Positions 19,008-27,556 of a DNA stretch of 64,000 nucleotides are shown here, piece by piece (position 1 is the stretch's first letter; each line of letters begins with the position of its first letter). The notes below the pieces were generated by a model. The model did no database searches. It was not told where the DNA came from and worked only from the letters and a program-made list of their open reading frames with translations. Origin of the DNA: G963664835 sp963664835 (lineage in GTDB: Bacteria; Chloroflexota; UBA6077; FW602-bin22; JBCLEL01); assembly GCA_963664835.2 (NCBI GenBank), contig CAXXUG010000004.1:62001-126000 (forward strand), written 5' to 3'. A program made the translations under genes and the position numbers.

Positions 19008-19438
19008 GCTCTGGACGCGGCTTATTCACCATTTGGTACGTCACTCCGCCATTAGGGGACGACTTCCAATCCCTCGAGGTCAATAGGCGCAGGATCTGAC
19101 CGGCATCGCCGCCTGGCACCGTTTTCGTGACCAAAAGCAATGAGGACCTCTACTGCGGGCGACACGCCTGATTTCCCCCGACATCCGCCTGAGGCGGATC
19201 GCCCCTGAAACCAGTTTCTGACCGTTGCCGGTGAGACAACCTCGCCTGTGGAAGACCCCCTCTAGATGCCATACCACGCGGACACGCGGCGGATTCTCCT
19301 GATTCTGAGCTGGTACTTGGCTTTCTAACGATCGTCCAGATGGATTGGATTGTTGTACAATGCCTGTGATGTGACCGACCGGCGGTCGGTGAGCGGCGAT
19401 TCATCCAAACAAAGAAACATATGTGAGGCATCTTTCCA
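19008..19438. other. Intergenic region with short inverted repeat and promoter-like sequences
   Basis: 431 bases without a convincing gene. It contains a small palindrome TCCGCCTGAGGCGGA near 19188, of the same type as REP-like units elsewhere in the window. Toward the right end there is a TACAAT (-10-like) at 19356-19361 followed by the palindrome listed at 19374-19390. It presumably carries the promoter for the gene at 19439. Confidence 0.5.
19374..19390. promoter_or_regulatory. Palindrome ACCGACCG-G-CGGTCGGT (TetR-type operator candidate)
   Basis: Two perfect 8-base arms separated by one base, located 13 bases downstream of a TACAAT and 48 bases upstream of the start of the gene at 19439. 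A compact GC-rich palindrome at this position is typical of TetR-family repressor sites. No TetR gene is visible in the window, so the regulator would act from elsewhere. No T-run follows, arguing against a terminator. Confidence 0.45.
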
Positions 19439-19882
19439 ATGCCACGTGAGGCGACCATACATTTGACTCACTTAGAGTCGTGGTTGCTAGACGACATGAT
19501 CCGGCACACTTGGAACGACGAATCCAGGCCTGTCGGAAAGGGGCTGCTTCTGAAAGTCATCGCATTGATACGAGAGTTTGAGTTGCGGTCCCTCAAACCG
19601 CATCCCCCCGCGACGCTGCCGATTGCCTTAAACGAAGACGAGTGTTGGGCTATTGACTACCACATCCGGCGCAATCTGCGTGACACAGATGGCCGACCGG
19701 TAGGCAAGGAGCTGTTGCTAAAGACGTTCGACGCCCTGCTCTCGATCTGCAACGCCACGATCACGGAGTCATTGGCCATTGCTGACGAACCGATCGCTGA
19801 CGAAGAGAGGCGGCAGCGCAAGCTCCGCCGGCTGGCTGAGTTTCTTGAACAGTCAGACGAACCGGACGTTATCGGACAATAG
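19439..19882 (+). CDS. Hypothetical protein with internal duplication
   Basis: Not recognised. A 147-residue protein whose two halves are similar: 'LESWLLDDMIRHTWND...RPVGKGLLLKVIALI' and 'DECWAIDYHIRRNLRD...RPVGKELLLKTFDALL'. Each half has a Trp, a basic helix, the shared core 'RPVGK.LLLK' and a following helix, so the gene arose by tandem duplication of a unit of about 60 residues. A charged C-terminal helix ('EERRQRKLRRLAEFLEQ') ends it. It converges on the formate dehydrogenase genes. Confidence 0.65.
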   Translation: MPREATIHLTHLESWLLDDMIRHTWNDESRPVGKGLLLKVIALIREFELRSLKPHPPATLPIALNEDECWAIDYHIRRNLRDTDGRPVGKELLLKTFDALLSICNATITESLAIADEPIADEERRQRKLRRLAEFLEQSDEPDVIGQ

Positions 19883-19935
19883 CGACCCGTCCCACCGGTA
19901 GATCGCAATCCCATTTCCCCAGCCGGTTGAGGCTA

Positions 19936-22686
19936 TCAGGCTTTGGTTCGGGCGCCCCTCGCCCTGGCCGCCATTCTCTGACGCCCGCTGACCTCGCCCA
20001 ACTTTTCCACGCGTACGGCGCATACCTTGAACTCTGGAATCTTCGAGTCGGGATCATAGGCGCTATTGGTGAGAAAGTTTGCGGCTGACTCCTGGAGCTT
20101 GACAAAGGGCACAAATACCTCTCCCACGCTCATGCTATCGGTCAAACGGGCGACGGCTTCCAACTCGCCTCGGCGGGAGCGGACCCGTACCCTCTCGCCG
20201 TCTTGAATGTCGAACCTGCCGGCGTCGGCCGGGTTCATCGATACTTCGAGCTCCGGCGCCAGTTCCAACAGGCCGTCAACATGAGTGGTCATGGTGCCGC
20301 CGTGCCAATGATAGAGAACCCTGCCGGTATTCAATATCAGGGAGTAACGCCTGTCCGGCAGTTCGTCTGCACGCGGCCCCTGTCGTACGGGAACAAATAG
20401 CCCCTTCCCGCGAGGGAATTCCCTTTCGTACATGAATCTGGTGCCTGGATCATCCGACGTGGTGCAGGGCCACTGTATCCCGCCATCTTGGTCCAATCTT
20501 TCGTAGCTTATGCCGGCGACATTTGGCCATATCGACGCGATCTCATCGAAGATTTGGGAAGGACTGGTGAAGTCAAACCCTGTGGATTCGCGGCCAATCT
20601 TTTCCAGGGCGCGTTTCGCTATTTCGCATGTTATCTGCCAATCGGGACGCGACCTGCCGGCCGGAGAGATGCCCGCCCTTATCCGCTGCACCCGTCGCTC
20701 ACTGTTCGTAAACGTACCGTCCTTCTCGGCGAAACTGGAGGCCGGCAGGAACACGTCGGCCAAGGCCGCTGTCTCATTCATGAACAGGTCTTGGGCAACC
20801 AGGAATTCGAGCCTCTCGAAGGACTGTTCAGCATGGTGCAAATCGGGCTCGCTCAAAAGGGGATTCTCTCCGACAACGTACATTGCGGTAATGCCGCCGG
20901 CTTCGATTGCCCGGATCATGTCGGTCACGACCAGTCCCTGCTCGTCAGGCATCGGGGCGCCCCAAGCACGCGCAAACTTGTCGCGAACCTCGTTACTGTC
21001 AGTAGATTGATACCCGGGGAAGCTGTTGGGAACGCAACCGGCGTCGCCACAACCCTGGACATTGTTCTGGCCTCGCAGGGGAGACACGCCACTGGCCGGT
21101 TTACCCATCTGGCCGGCCACGAGCGCCAAGTTCAGGATAGAAGTCGCGTTTGCGGTGCCATTGGTATGCTGGGTGACACCCATGCCCCAGATCAAGCAAG
21201 ACCCGCCGTGCGAGGGCCGGGCATAAACGCGGGCAGCCGTCTGCAGATCTTCGACGGAGACGCCGGTGATCTGGCTAACGCGGTCTGGGGTATAGCTTTC
21301 GACCGACCCCTTCCACTCTTCAAAACCCTCAGTCCGGGCTTCTACGAACTCGCGGTCCCAGAGCCCTTGGGTCAGGATGATGTTGGCCAAGCCATTAAAC
21401 AGGGCGACGTCGGTGCCCGGAAGGTTGCGGAGCCAGATATCGGCGTAATCACAGAGATCGATTCGCCTGGGATTGACTACGATAAGCTTCGCGCCGTTTT
21501 TTACTACCGCATTTCGGAGACGCGCCGCCACAACCGGGTGATTCGAGGTGGTATCCGACCCTACGACCATGAGGCAGCCGGCTTCCTCGTAATCGATATA
21601 GGAGTTACTGGTTGCTCCGCTGCCCAGCTGGGTAAGCATTGCCTCAACCGAAGGGGCGTGGCACAGACGCGTGCAGTGATCGATGTTGTTCGACCCCATT
21701 ACCGTTCGGATGAATTTCTGAATGACGTAGCCTTCTTCATTGGTGCCCTTTGCCGAGGCCAGGGCCCCGAATCGGCCGCGGTGCTCGGCGAATTTCTCGG
21801 CCACGAGGTCAAGCGCCTCATCCCAGCCGGTTTCTTCCCAGATGCCGTTACGCTTTACTAGCGGCGTCGTGATCCGATCTTTGTGATGGATGTAGCCCGT
21901 GCCAAAGCGACCCTTGACACAGAGCATGCCTTTGCTGGAAGGATTCTCGGGTGAATCGTCGGCTATTACGGAGATTCTACCGTCGGTTCGGACTTTGAGG
22001 TCTATTCCGCAACCTACGCCACAGTATGGACAGGTTGTGGCCACCTCTTTTACGATCGGCGCCGGCGCTTCCTTGACCCGCAGCGCGTTAGTAGGACAGG
22101 TAGCGACGCATTGCCCGCAAGAGGTGCAGATAGAAGTGTCCATGGGCGCATCGTCAAAAACACCGATTTTCGTTTCGTGACCCCTGCCCAACTGCGCGAT
22201 CGCCCCAATGTGCTGTAGCTCGCCACATCCGTCCGTGCAACGCCCGCACATAATGCAGCTATTGCGATCGAGTACAAAGAAAGACTTGCTGTCGTCAACA
22301 TCGAAGCGGTGATGCGGCCGGTAGTTCGAGACCTCCAGACCGTGCTTTTGCGCAGCCTCGCTCAACTCGTCAAAGTCAGTTGGCCGCTCTGCGCCGGGTG
22401 TGAGCATGCCAAGAGTTAGATCGAGCACACCACGCCGAATCTCGGTCACTTCTTTAGTCTGCGTGTGGACGACCATGTCCTGTTGGACGGGCGTCGAGCA
22501 GGACGCCGGTGTGCCACGCATCCCGTCAACCTGGACAAGACACGTCCTGCAGGCGCCCAGTGCCGGCCGGTCCGGATCTTTGCAGAGTTGGGGTATATAG
22601 ATACCAAGCCGGCGGATAGCCTCGAGAACAGTCGACTTAGCCGGCACCTTCACCGGCGTGCCGTCAACCGTCAGAGTTACGTACAA
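19936..22686 (-). CDS. fdhA: NAD-linked formate dehydrogenase, catalytic (molybdopterin) subunit
   Basis: A 916-residue Mo/W-bis-MGD enzyme oxidising formate to CO2. The N-terminal 2Fe-2S ferredoxin domain has Cys35, 46, 49 and 63. A two-cluster 4Fe-4S domain has 'CIMCGRCTDGC' and 'CTSCGQCVATC'. The catalytic domain begins with its own cluster ligands 'CPYCGVGC'. The residue aligned with selenocysteine of E. coli FdhF is Cys342 in 'CTRLCHAPSV', so this is the Cys form. 'WGMGVTQHTNG' and the C-terminal 'LILNTGRVLYHWHGGTMT' are family segments. The gene starts 17 bases after the electron-transfer subunit, forming an operon. Confidence 0.92.
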   Translation of the reverse strand: MYVTLTVDGTPVKVPAKSTVLEAIRRLGIYIPQLCKDPDRPALGACRTCLVQVDGMRGTPASCSTPVQQDMVVHTQTKEVTEIRRGVLDLTLGMLTPGAERPTDFDELSEAAQKHGLEVSNYRPHHRFDVDDSKSFFVLDRNSCIMCGRCTDGCGELQHIGAIAQLGRGHETKIGVFDDAPMDTSICTSCGQCVATCPTNALRVKEAPAPIVKEVATTCPYCGVGCGIDLKVRTDGRISVIADDSPENPSSKGMLCVKGRFGTGYIHHKDRITTPLVKRNGIWEETGWDEALDLVAEKFAEHRGRFGALASAKGTNEEGYVIQKFIRTVMGSNNIDHCTRLCHAPSVEAMLTQLGSGATSNSYIDYEEAGCLMVVGSDTTSNHPVVAARLRNAVVKNGAKLIVVNPRRIDLCDYADIWLRNLPGTDVALFNGLANIILTQGLWDREFVEARTEGFEEWKGSVESYTPDRVSQITGVSVEDLQTAARVYARPSHGGSCLIWGMGVTQHTNGTANATSILNLALVAGQMGKPASGVSPLRGQNNVQGCGDAGCVPNSFPGYQSTDSNEVRDKFARAWGAPMPDEQGLVVTDMIRAIEAGGITAMYVVGENPLLSEPDLHHAEQSFERLEFLVAQDLFMNETAALADVFLPASSFAEKDGTFTNSERRVQRIRAGISPAGRSRPDWQITCEIAKRALEKIGRESTGFDFTSPSQIFDEIASIWPNVAGISYERLDQDGGIQWPCTTSDDPGTRFMYEREFPRGKGLFVPVRQGPRADELPDRRYSLILNTGRVLYHWHGGTMTTHVDGLLELAPELEVSMNPADAGRFDIQDGERVRVRSRRGELEAVARLTDSMSVGEVFVPFVKLQESAANFLTNSAYDPDSKIPEFKVCAVRVEKLGEVSGRQRMAARARGARTKA

Positions 22687-22703
22687 AACCTCGAACTCCA
22701 GCT

Positions 22704-24860
22704 CTATCGATTCGAACGCGCGGGTGGGGAAACTGACTGTTTGCCGAAGCTGCGAATGGCACTCTGGATCGGATTCGGCGCCATTTGACCGAGGGCGCAG
22801 AGTGAAGCCTCGGCAACTACCTGGTTGAGAACCTCCAACTCTTGCACCGTCTGCAGGTCGTCGCGACTACTCGAGCGTTCGAGGTTTTCCAACATACGAA
22901 CAGTTCCCTCCCGGCAGGGCGTGCACTTGCCGCAACTCTCTCGTTTATTGAAGAGGGTCAGCCGGCGAACGGCGTCACCTATGCTGTGCCGGTCATCCAG
23001 AATCACCAGTCCTCCGGATCCCAACAGGTACTCACCTCGCGGAACCATCGGCAACTCGAGCGCATCGGCCGACATGACGTACCCCGATGGGCCGCCGGCA
23101 AGCACCGCTCCGATCTGTCTCTGTCCCGGTACTCCCCCACCAATTTCATCGACGACTACGCCCACCTTCGTCCCAATCTCGATCTCGACTAGTCCTGGGC
23201 GTTCCACGTTGCCTGAGAGACCGATCAGCTTGGTGCCGTGGGCCTCCTTTTCACCTAGGGTACGATACCATCCTTCCCCGTGCCGAAGAATTCCGACAAC
23301 GTTCGCCAACGTCTCGGCGTTGTTAATCACCGTCGGCCTGCCCCACAGGCCGGACTCGGTCGGGAAGGGCGGGCGCACTCTTGGCATCGCCCGGTAACCC
23401 TCGATGCTCTCGAGCAGGGCGGTCTCCTCCCCGAGAACGTAACCGCCGGCGCCGTGACGGACCTCGTATTCGAAGTCTACGCCCGAGCCGAGCACATTCT
23501 CGCCGATCAGGCCAAACGACTCCGCCTGCCGGAGTGCCGTAGCCAGGCGCTGTTGCGCAAGCCGGGCTTCTCCGTTCACGTAGAATATCACTTGGCTTGC
23601 GCCAATCGCATAGGCCGCAATGATGGCGCCCTCGATGAGCCGGTGGGGATCGCCCTCCATCAGGTGACGGTCCTTGTAAATGCCCGGCTCACCCTCTTCC
23701 GCGTTCACGACCAGGTACTTGGGCTCGCCGGCGGCGGCGCGAGCGCCGGCCCACTTAATGGCCGCAGGAAAGTAGGCTCCGCCGCGGCCCAACAGGCCGG
23801 CCTGCTTCACTTCGTCAATCACCTCGTCCGGGGCGAGATCATCGACCGACCGGGCAAGCGCCGCGTACCCTCCAGCCAGTAAGTATTCATCGATATCTGC
23901 CGGATCAATCATTCCGAAGTTGGCACTGAGAATCCTATGTTGGCGACCAAGGAACGTGTGAGGCACAGGGTCGCCGGCGCTACCGTCAGCTTCGTCAGAC
24001 CAGGCAACCGTCTCGAAGTCGCCAAAGTCGTCCCGTCGAACCGCATCGACAAGGGCTTCGACCCCTTCTGGCTTCATCCCGACGATGGTAAGCGCCGGCC
24101 GGCCGGCTCGCTGGAGAGTAACGAGAGTCGCGCCGTAACACATGCCGTTACAGCCGGCCTCGACTACTTTCGCGGACAGGTTACCGCTTTCAACGGACTT
24201 TCTAAGCGCGTCGACGACCTCGCCGGCGCCGACCGAGTTTGCGCAGCTTCCAGCCCCGACGAGCAGACGGACCTCACTGGCGTCAGACGCGCGACGCGAT
24301 TTCGCCGCCTCCACCATGGCGGCTAATCGTTCCCTCGGACTGCCTGTCGATTGGAGGCGCGTCGTTGGTTTCCCGTTGGGCCGGTGGGCCGGTTCCTGGT
24401 GCCCTGGCGGCATCGACACGATTCGGTCAATTGTCTCAAGGGTGGCGCGCCCGTATGGCCGATGGTCGATCTCCACGGAGGGAGCAAATGGACAGTTGAA
24501 GAGGCAGGGTACTTCTTCCAGGGTGATGGCGCGGTCCGGCGTCGTCTGCCCGGCCTCGATTCCAATTTCACGTTCGATATCGGACAACAGATCTGCGCCC
24601 CGCCTGGCGATGCAGGCCATCCCAGTGCAGACGCGGACGACTCGCCGGCCGGGCTCATCGAGTCGGAACTCGGGATAGTGGCTGGCGACGCCATAGACTT
24701 CGCTCTTGGGCGTGCGGGTGTGCTCCGACACGATAACCAACGCCGATAGCGGCAGGTAACGAAGCTCGGCCTGGACTCGCTCAAGCGCCGGCAGCAGCGA
24801 AGAGCGATTACGAGGCAAATCTGTGAGAAGCGTCTTCAACTGCTCAGGGTTCGATTCCAT
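22704..24860 (-). CDS. NuoE-NuoF fusion, diaphorase subunit of formate dehydrogenase
   Basis: A 718-residue fusion passing electrons from FdhA to NAD. Residues 1-150 are NuoE-like, with 2Fe-2S ligands 'CTGMAC' and 'CLFNCPF'. A linker leads to a second thioredoxin-like 2Fe-2S segment with Cys in 'GAGSCANSVGAGEV' and 'GCNGMC'. The NuoF domain then has NADH/FMN motifs 'GLLGRGGAYFPAAIKW' and 'NAEEGEPGIYKDRHL' and 4Fe-4S ligands 'SCGKCTPCREGT' plus a distal Cys in 'SLCALGQ'. HoxF/HndC-type proteins have related organisation. It is the first gene of the fdh operon. No NuoG or other complex I gene is nearby. Confidence 0.9.
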   Translation of the reverse strand: MESNPEQLKTLLTDLPRNRSSLLPALERVQAELRYLPLSALVIVSEHTRTPKSEVYGVASHYPEFRLDEPGRRVVRVCTGMACIARRGADLLSDIEREIGIEAGQTTPDRAITLEEVPCLFNCPFAPSVEIDHRPYGRATLETIDRIVSMPPGHQEPAHRPNGKPTTRLQSTGSPRERLAAMVEAAKSRRASDASEVRLLVGAGSCANSVGAGEVVDALRKSVESGNLSAKVVEAGCNGMCYGATLVTLQRAGRPALTIVGMKPEGVEALVDAVRRDDFGDFETVAWSDEADGSAGDPVPHTFLGRQHRILSANFGMIDPADIDEYLLAGGYAALARSVDDLAPDEVIDEVKQAGLLGRGGAYFPAAIKWAGARAAAGEPKYLVVNAEEGEPGIYKDRHLMEGDPHRLIEGAIIAAYAIGASQVIFYVNGEARLAQQRLATALRQAESFGLIGENVLGSGVDFEYEVRHGAGGYVLGEETALLESIEGYRAMPRVRPPFPTESGLWGRPTVINNAETLANVVGILRHGEGWYRTLGEKEAHGTKLIGLSGNVERPGLVEIEIGTKVGVVVDEIGGGVPGQRQIGAVLAGGPSGYVMSADALELPMVPRGEYLLGSGGLVILDDRHSIGDAVRRLTLFNKRESCGKCTPCREGTVRMLENLERSSSRDDLQTVQELEVLNQVVAEASLCALGQMAPNPIQSAIRSFGKQSVSPPARSNR

Positions 24861-25056
24861 AGACAGAGGGCCTGGGCTTTCTACGCGCCAATAACGATGG
24901 GCAACGGGGACGGCAAGACCTCGATTCTAACACCGGTGTTCCTGAGGGTGAACGATATGGACCGATCGGCAAATTCATTGCGAGAGTGATCCGCGGTCTT
25001 CGAGATGGCGTGCCCAGCCGGCGAGGCCGCAGCGGACCCGCGCGACGCCGGCAGTG

Positions 25057-25488
25057 TTATCCCCGAATCACGACCGTGTTCGCACCCAAGTCGCCGATGC
25101 GCTGGTTTTTTTCGGTTGACCATACGAATATCGCTCCCAAGAGATCGAACGCGGGCAGAAAGTCAATGATTCGCAGAAGGTTTCGGATGATCGACGAGAT
25201 CCAATCAAGAGGGGCGCCATCGACCATGACCACACGCAAACCGAGAAGACGCTTGCCAATGGTGGCGCCGGTTGTGGCCTCCAAGCCGGCAAAGTAGATG
25301 ATGGAGACTAAGAAGGAGGCGAAATTGCTCGTTCCCAGAAGCTCAAACGAATCTTGGCCAGGCCCCTGCGGGATCGAAAATATGCCGGATATCGCTCCAA
25401 ACAAGATGCCAATAATGATCACATCCACAATTGTGGCCACTAAACGCCGGCCGACACCGACATATTCCACTGTTTTCACGCCTCCCAA
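25057..25488 (-). CDS. RDD family membrane protein
   Basis: A 143-residue integral membrane protein with the RDD signature near the N-terminus ('GVGRRLVATIVDVIIIGIL'), a 'GATIGKRLLGLRVV' loop and a closing 'RIGDLGANTVVI', matching the family across its length with three predicted membrane segments. The family's function is unclear; some members act in ion or osmolyte exchange. Single gene, upstream of the fdh operon on the same strand but separated from it by about 200 bases. Confidence 0.88.
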   Translation of the reverse strand: MGGVKTVEYVGVGRRLVATIVDVIIIGILFGAISGIFSIPQGPGQDSFELLGTSNFASFLVSIIYFAGLEATTGATIGKRLLGLRVVMVDGAPLDWISSIIRNLLRIIDFLPAFDLLGAIFVWSTEKNQRIGDLGANTVVIRG

Positions 25489-25721
25489 TTTCCAAAACGA
25501 GCTTGCGCCATTATAAGAGAAATCGCGGTCGCGGCCGGCTAGGCGCAGAATTGATCAGTGTCGGAGCAGATCGGCGGCTGGAACTCGGGCGGCCGGGGAT
25601 CCGGTGGCAGCCTGCCAACCGCAGCCGGGCCCATTCCCACCACCGCGAGGCATGCGCGCTAGTTAAAACAGGACGACAAAAGGATCTGCTGGGTTTGGCA
25701 ATGCCCTGAGGTCTTTACCTG

Positions 25722-26015
25722 CTACTGGTCATACTCCGGCGGTTGCTCCTCTTGAGCGAGTTGGCTTGCCGCTTTGCGACAGGCGGCAGTCCTCAGGACC
25801 GCGTCGCGCGACGTGTTGACCAGACTTGCCCAGCGGCCCCATTCCGGCGTACCTCGCTTCTCGTTGGCAATCTTGCGAGCAACCTTGTGCAACTCGGATA
25901 CGACTCGATTCGCCATCTGCGCGAGCTCGACCGCGCCGGCCGCATCTGCCCGGGCTCCGGCCGTCCTGATGATCGCGTCGATTTCAGGGTCGATCTTGTG
26001 AGGTTTGCTGCTCAC
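25722..26015 (-). CDS. Hypothetical protein
   Basis: Not recognised. A 97-residue, mainly helical protein rich in Ala, Arg and Glu. The start is a GTG preceded by AGGAGAG at good spacing, which supports a real gene. The stretch 'EWGRWASLVNTSRDAVLRTA' and two Cys-free helices give no family clue. It lies immediately upstream of the IS66 insertion; before that insertion its start was about 70 bases from the lepA promoter, divergently arranged. Confidence 0.6.
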   Translation of the reverse strand: MSSKPHKIDPEIDAIIRTAGARADAAGAVELAQMANRVVSELHKVARKIANEKRGTPEWGRWASLVNTSRDAVLRTAACRKAASQLAQEEQPPEYDQ

Positions 26016-26054
26016 CTAGGCTCTCCTGTCGATTTTCGATACACGCGCCAACTC

Positions 26055-26062
26055 ATTTTTTG
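26055..26062. repeat. Left target-site duplication of the IS66 element (ATTTTTTG)
   Basis: The 8 bases ATTTTTTG directly abut the left inverted repeat of the IS66 element and are repeated identically at 27506-27513. Eight bases is the duplication length known for the IS66 family. Confidence 0.95.
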
Positions 26063-27505
26063 GTAACTGTTCAGATTTGAGGGGAAAGTAAGAGTTTCTG
26101 AACTTCTAAGTAGGGATTGAGTCCCCGCACCCTCCAAGTATTCATCAGAGTGGCACGGCGCATGGCATCTATCGATCCCTGCTTGGATCGTGTGCCTCCC
26201 CATACTTTCCTCGCGATCACGAGCGGGCGTAGTGAACGCTCTGCCTCGTTATTAGTAGGTGGAACCTGGTGATTAACCACGAACGTAAATAGTTCGTGTA
26301 CATATCTGAGAATGCGTTCGCAGAGCGTACGTTGAGGTGCATCCGAGTCGATGAATGGTTGGCAGATCCTTGTTGCGATTCGCTCCAATCTCTTGCGGAT
26401 TGCACGACGCTCAGCCAAACTTCGAGTAGGACTAGCTCTAGCTGAGCGGTAAAGAAGTTTTAGACTGTGTGCCCAGCGTGCCAATGAGCGGTTCTTGGGA
26501 TACCGACCCACCAACTCTCGCACGTCGCGTAGCAGATGTGCCCAACAACGTTGGTGCTCCCCTAACAAGTGGTCATAGGCTTTATAGAAGTCACTTACAA
26601 CTATCCCGCTGAAGCTCTTCCCCAGCATCGAGTCTATCTGCTCATTGTTGCGCCGACCGATTTCAAAGTAACGGGCATTTGGCGTGGCTAGTACCCAAAC
26701 GTAGCGGTTCTGTCCATCTTCCCGCCAGCCGGTCTCGTCCGCGTGCACCACGGCACTTTCTCGCGTCTGCTGGCGGATCGTCTCGACCGCAGCAGCTCCC
26801 TTGGTCGCTACCTTATGCAGTGCGTACTCGATTGCTCCCACGCTGATCCGCAGGCCGAATATACTTTGCAAGTGTTCCTGAATTCGACGCACTGGCATCC
26901 GTCCCACTTCGTGCAGTGAGGTGATCAGCGCAAGCAGCTTGAGGCCAAATCTGTGTTGTCCTACTATTCCATCCTTGATCCCCAGCTTGGGCACGCATCG
27001 CTTAGTGCAAAGTGGACACATCCTCTCTACCACTACGTGCTCTGTCACTTCAGCCGGACTCAACACGACTTCGATCACCTCGCGCCGCCGCTTCACGGTT
27101 CCACCCTGCAGGACACATTCGCACTGGGGACATCGATCAATGGCGTGCACTACCTGACTGCTGGCTGTACTCCTCTTACGCGCGTACCCTTCGGCGCGTT
27201 TCTTGCGGGGACGTTTATGCTCTTTTCGCTCCGGACTATTGGGCTTGATCCATGGTGGAGGTTTTGGCCCTGATCGATCATTCCGAGCTAGCTCTAGATC
27301 GACCTCCAACTGCTCTACTCGCTCTCGCAGCCGGTCGATTTCAGCCGATTGTTGCTCGATGATATGCATCAACTCGGAGCGGGAAGGGTATCTTTTGTTC
27401 ACGAGTCAACCATATCCCTCCGCATCACACTATGACGTTAGAGCAGCGTTATTACTACACTCGTATCCAACCACGAAACTCGCCCACCCAATTCTGAACA
27501 GTTAC
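26063..27505 (-). mobile_element. Complete IS66-family insertion sequence (single-gene type)
   Basis: A 1443-base element bounded by perfect 13-base terminal inverted repeats GTAACTGTTCAGA (26063-26075, and its complement at 27493-27505) and flanked by identical 8-base duplications ATTTTTTG. IS66 ends begin with GTAA and duplicate 8 bases, so ends and family agree. It carries only the transposase gene and lacks the tnpA/tnpB accessory genes, like the ISBst12-type subgroup. The transposase stop codon lies inside the left inverted repeat. Ends, duplication and gene are all intact, indicating a recent and possibly mobile copy. Confidence 0.95.
26071..27402 (-). CDS. IS66 family transposase
   Basis: A 443-residue DDE transposase. 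It has an N-terminal coiled coil ('IEQQSAEIDRLRERVEQLE'), a basic Pro-rich segment, a zinc-finger-like pair 'CPQCECVLQGG' and 'CPLCTKRC', and an IS66 core with 'HADETGWREDG' (first Asp), 'VSDFYKAYDHLLGEHQRCWAHLLRD' region at 26529-26603 (second Asp, Cys and His) and 'TNNEAERSLRPLV' (catalytic Glu). No frameshift or stop interrupts it. The reading frame ends within the terminal inverted repeat. It is the only gene of the element. Confidence 0.95.
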   Translation of the reverse strand: MNKRYPSRSELMHIIEQQSAEIDRLRERVEQLEVDLELARNDRSGPKPPPWIKPNSPERKEHKRPRKKRAEGYARKRSTASSQVVHAIDRCPQCECVLQGGTVKRRREVIEVVLSPAEVTEHVVVERMCPLCTKRCVPKLGIKDGIVGQHRFGLKLLALITSLHEVGRMPVRRIQEHLQSIFGLRISVGAIEYALHKVATKGAAAVETIRQQTRESAVVHADETGWREDGQNRYVWVLATPNARYFEIGRRNNEQIDSMLGKSFSGIVVSDFYKAYDHLLGEHQRCWAHLLRDVRELVGRYPKNRSLARWAHSLKLLYRSARASPTRSLAERRAIRKRLERIATRICQPFIDSDAPQRTLCERILRYVHELFTFVVNHQVPPTNNEAERSLRPLVIARKVWGGTRSKQGSIDAMRRATLMNTWRVRGLNPYLEVQKLLLSPQI

Positions 27506-27513
27506 ATTTTTTG
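27506..27513. repeat. Right target-site duplication of the IS66 element (ATTTTTTG)
   Basis: Identical to 26055-26062 and adjacent to the right inverted repeat. Its last three bases (TTG) are also the first half of the -35 box of the lepA promoter. Confidence 0.95.
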
Positions 27514-27540
27514 ACCAGCCTCGCCATATCGCTCTATACT
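27511..27540 (+). promoter_or_regulatory. Sigma70-type promoter of lepA
   Basis: TTGACC at 27511-27516, an 18-base spacer, and TATACT at 27535-27540 form a near-consensus promoter. The expected start of transcription is near 27547, only about 10 bases before the lepA ATG, so the leader is very short and has no Shine-Dalgarno sequence. The IS66 element inserted exactly at the left edge of this promoter. Confidence 0.7.
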
Positions 27541-27556
27541 CGATCTGTCACCGTCT

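Noticed and set aside
20488..21861. Long plus-strand frame (457 codons) opposite fdhA
   Set aside because: It has no motif or start signal and is a shadow of the strongly codon-biased fdhA gene.
19936..22686. Selenocysteine-containing formate dehydrogenase
   Set aside because: The catalytic position encodes Cys and no in-frame TGA is present.
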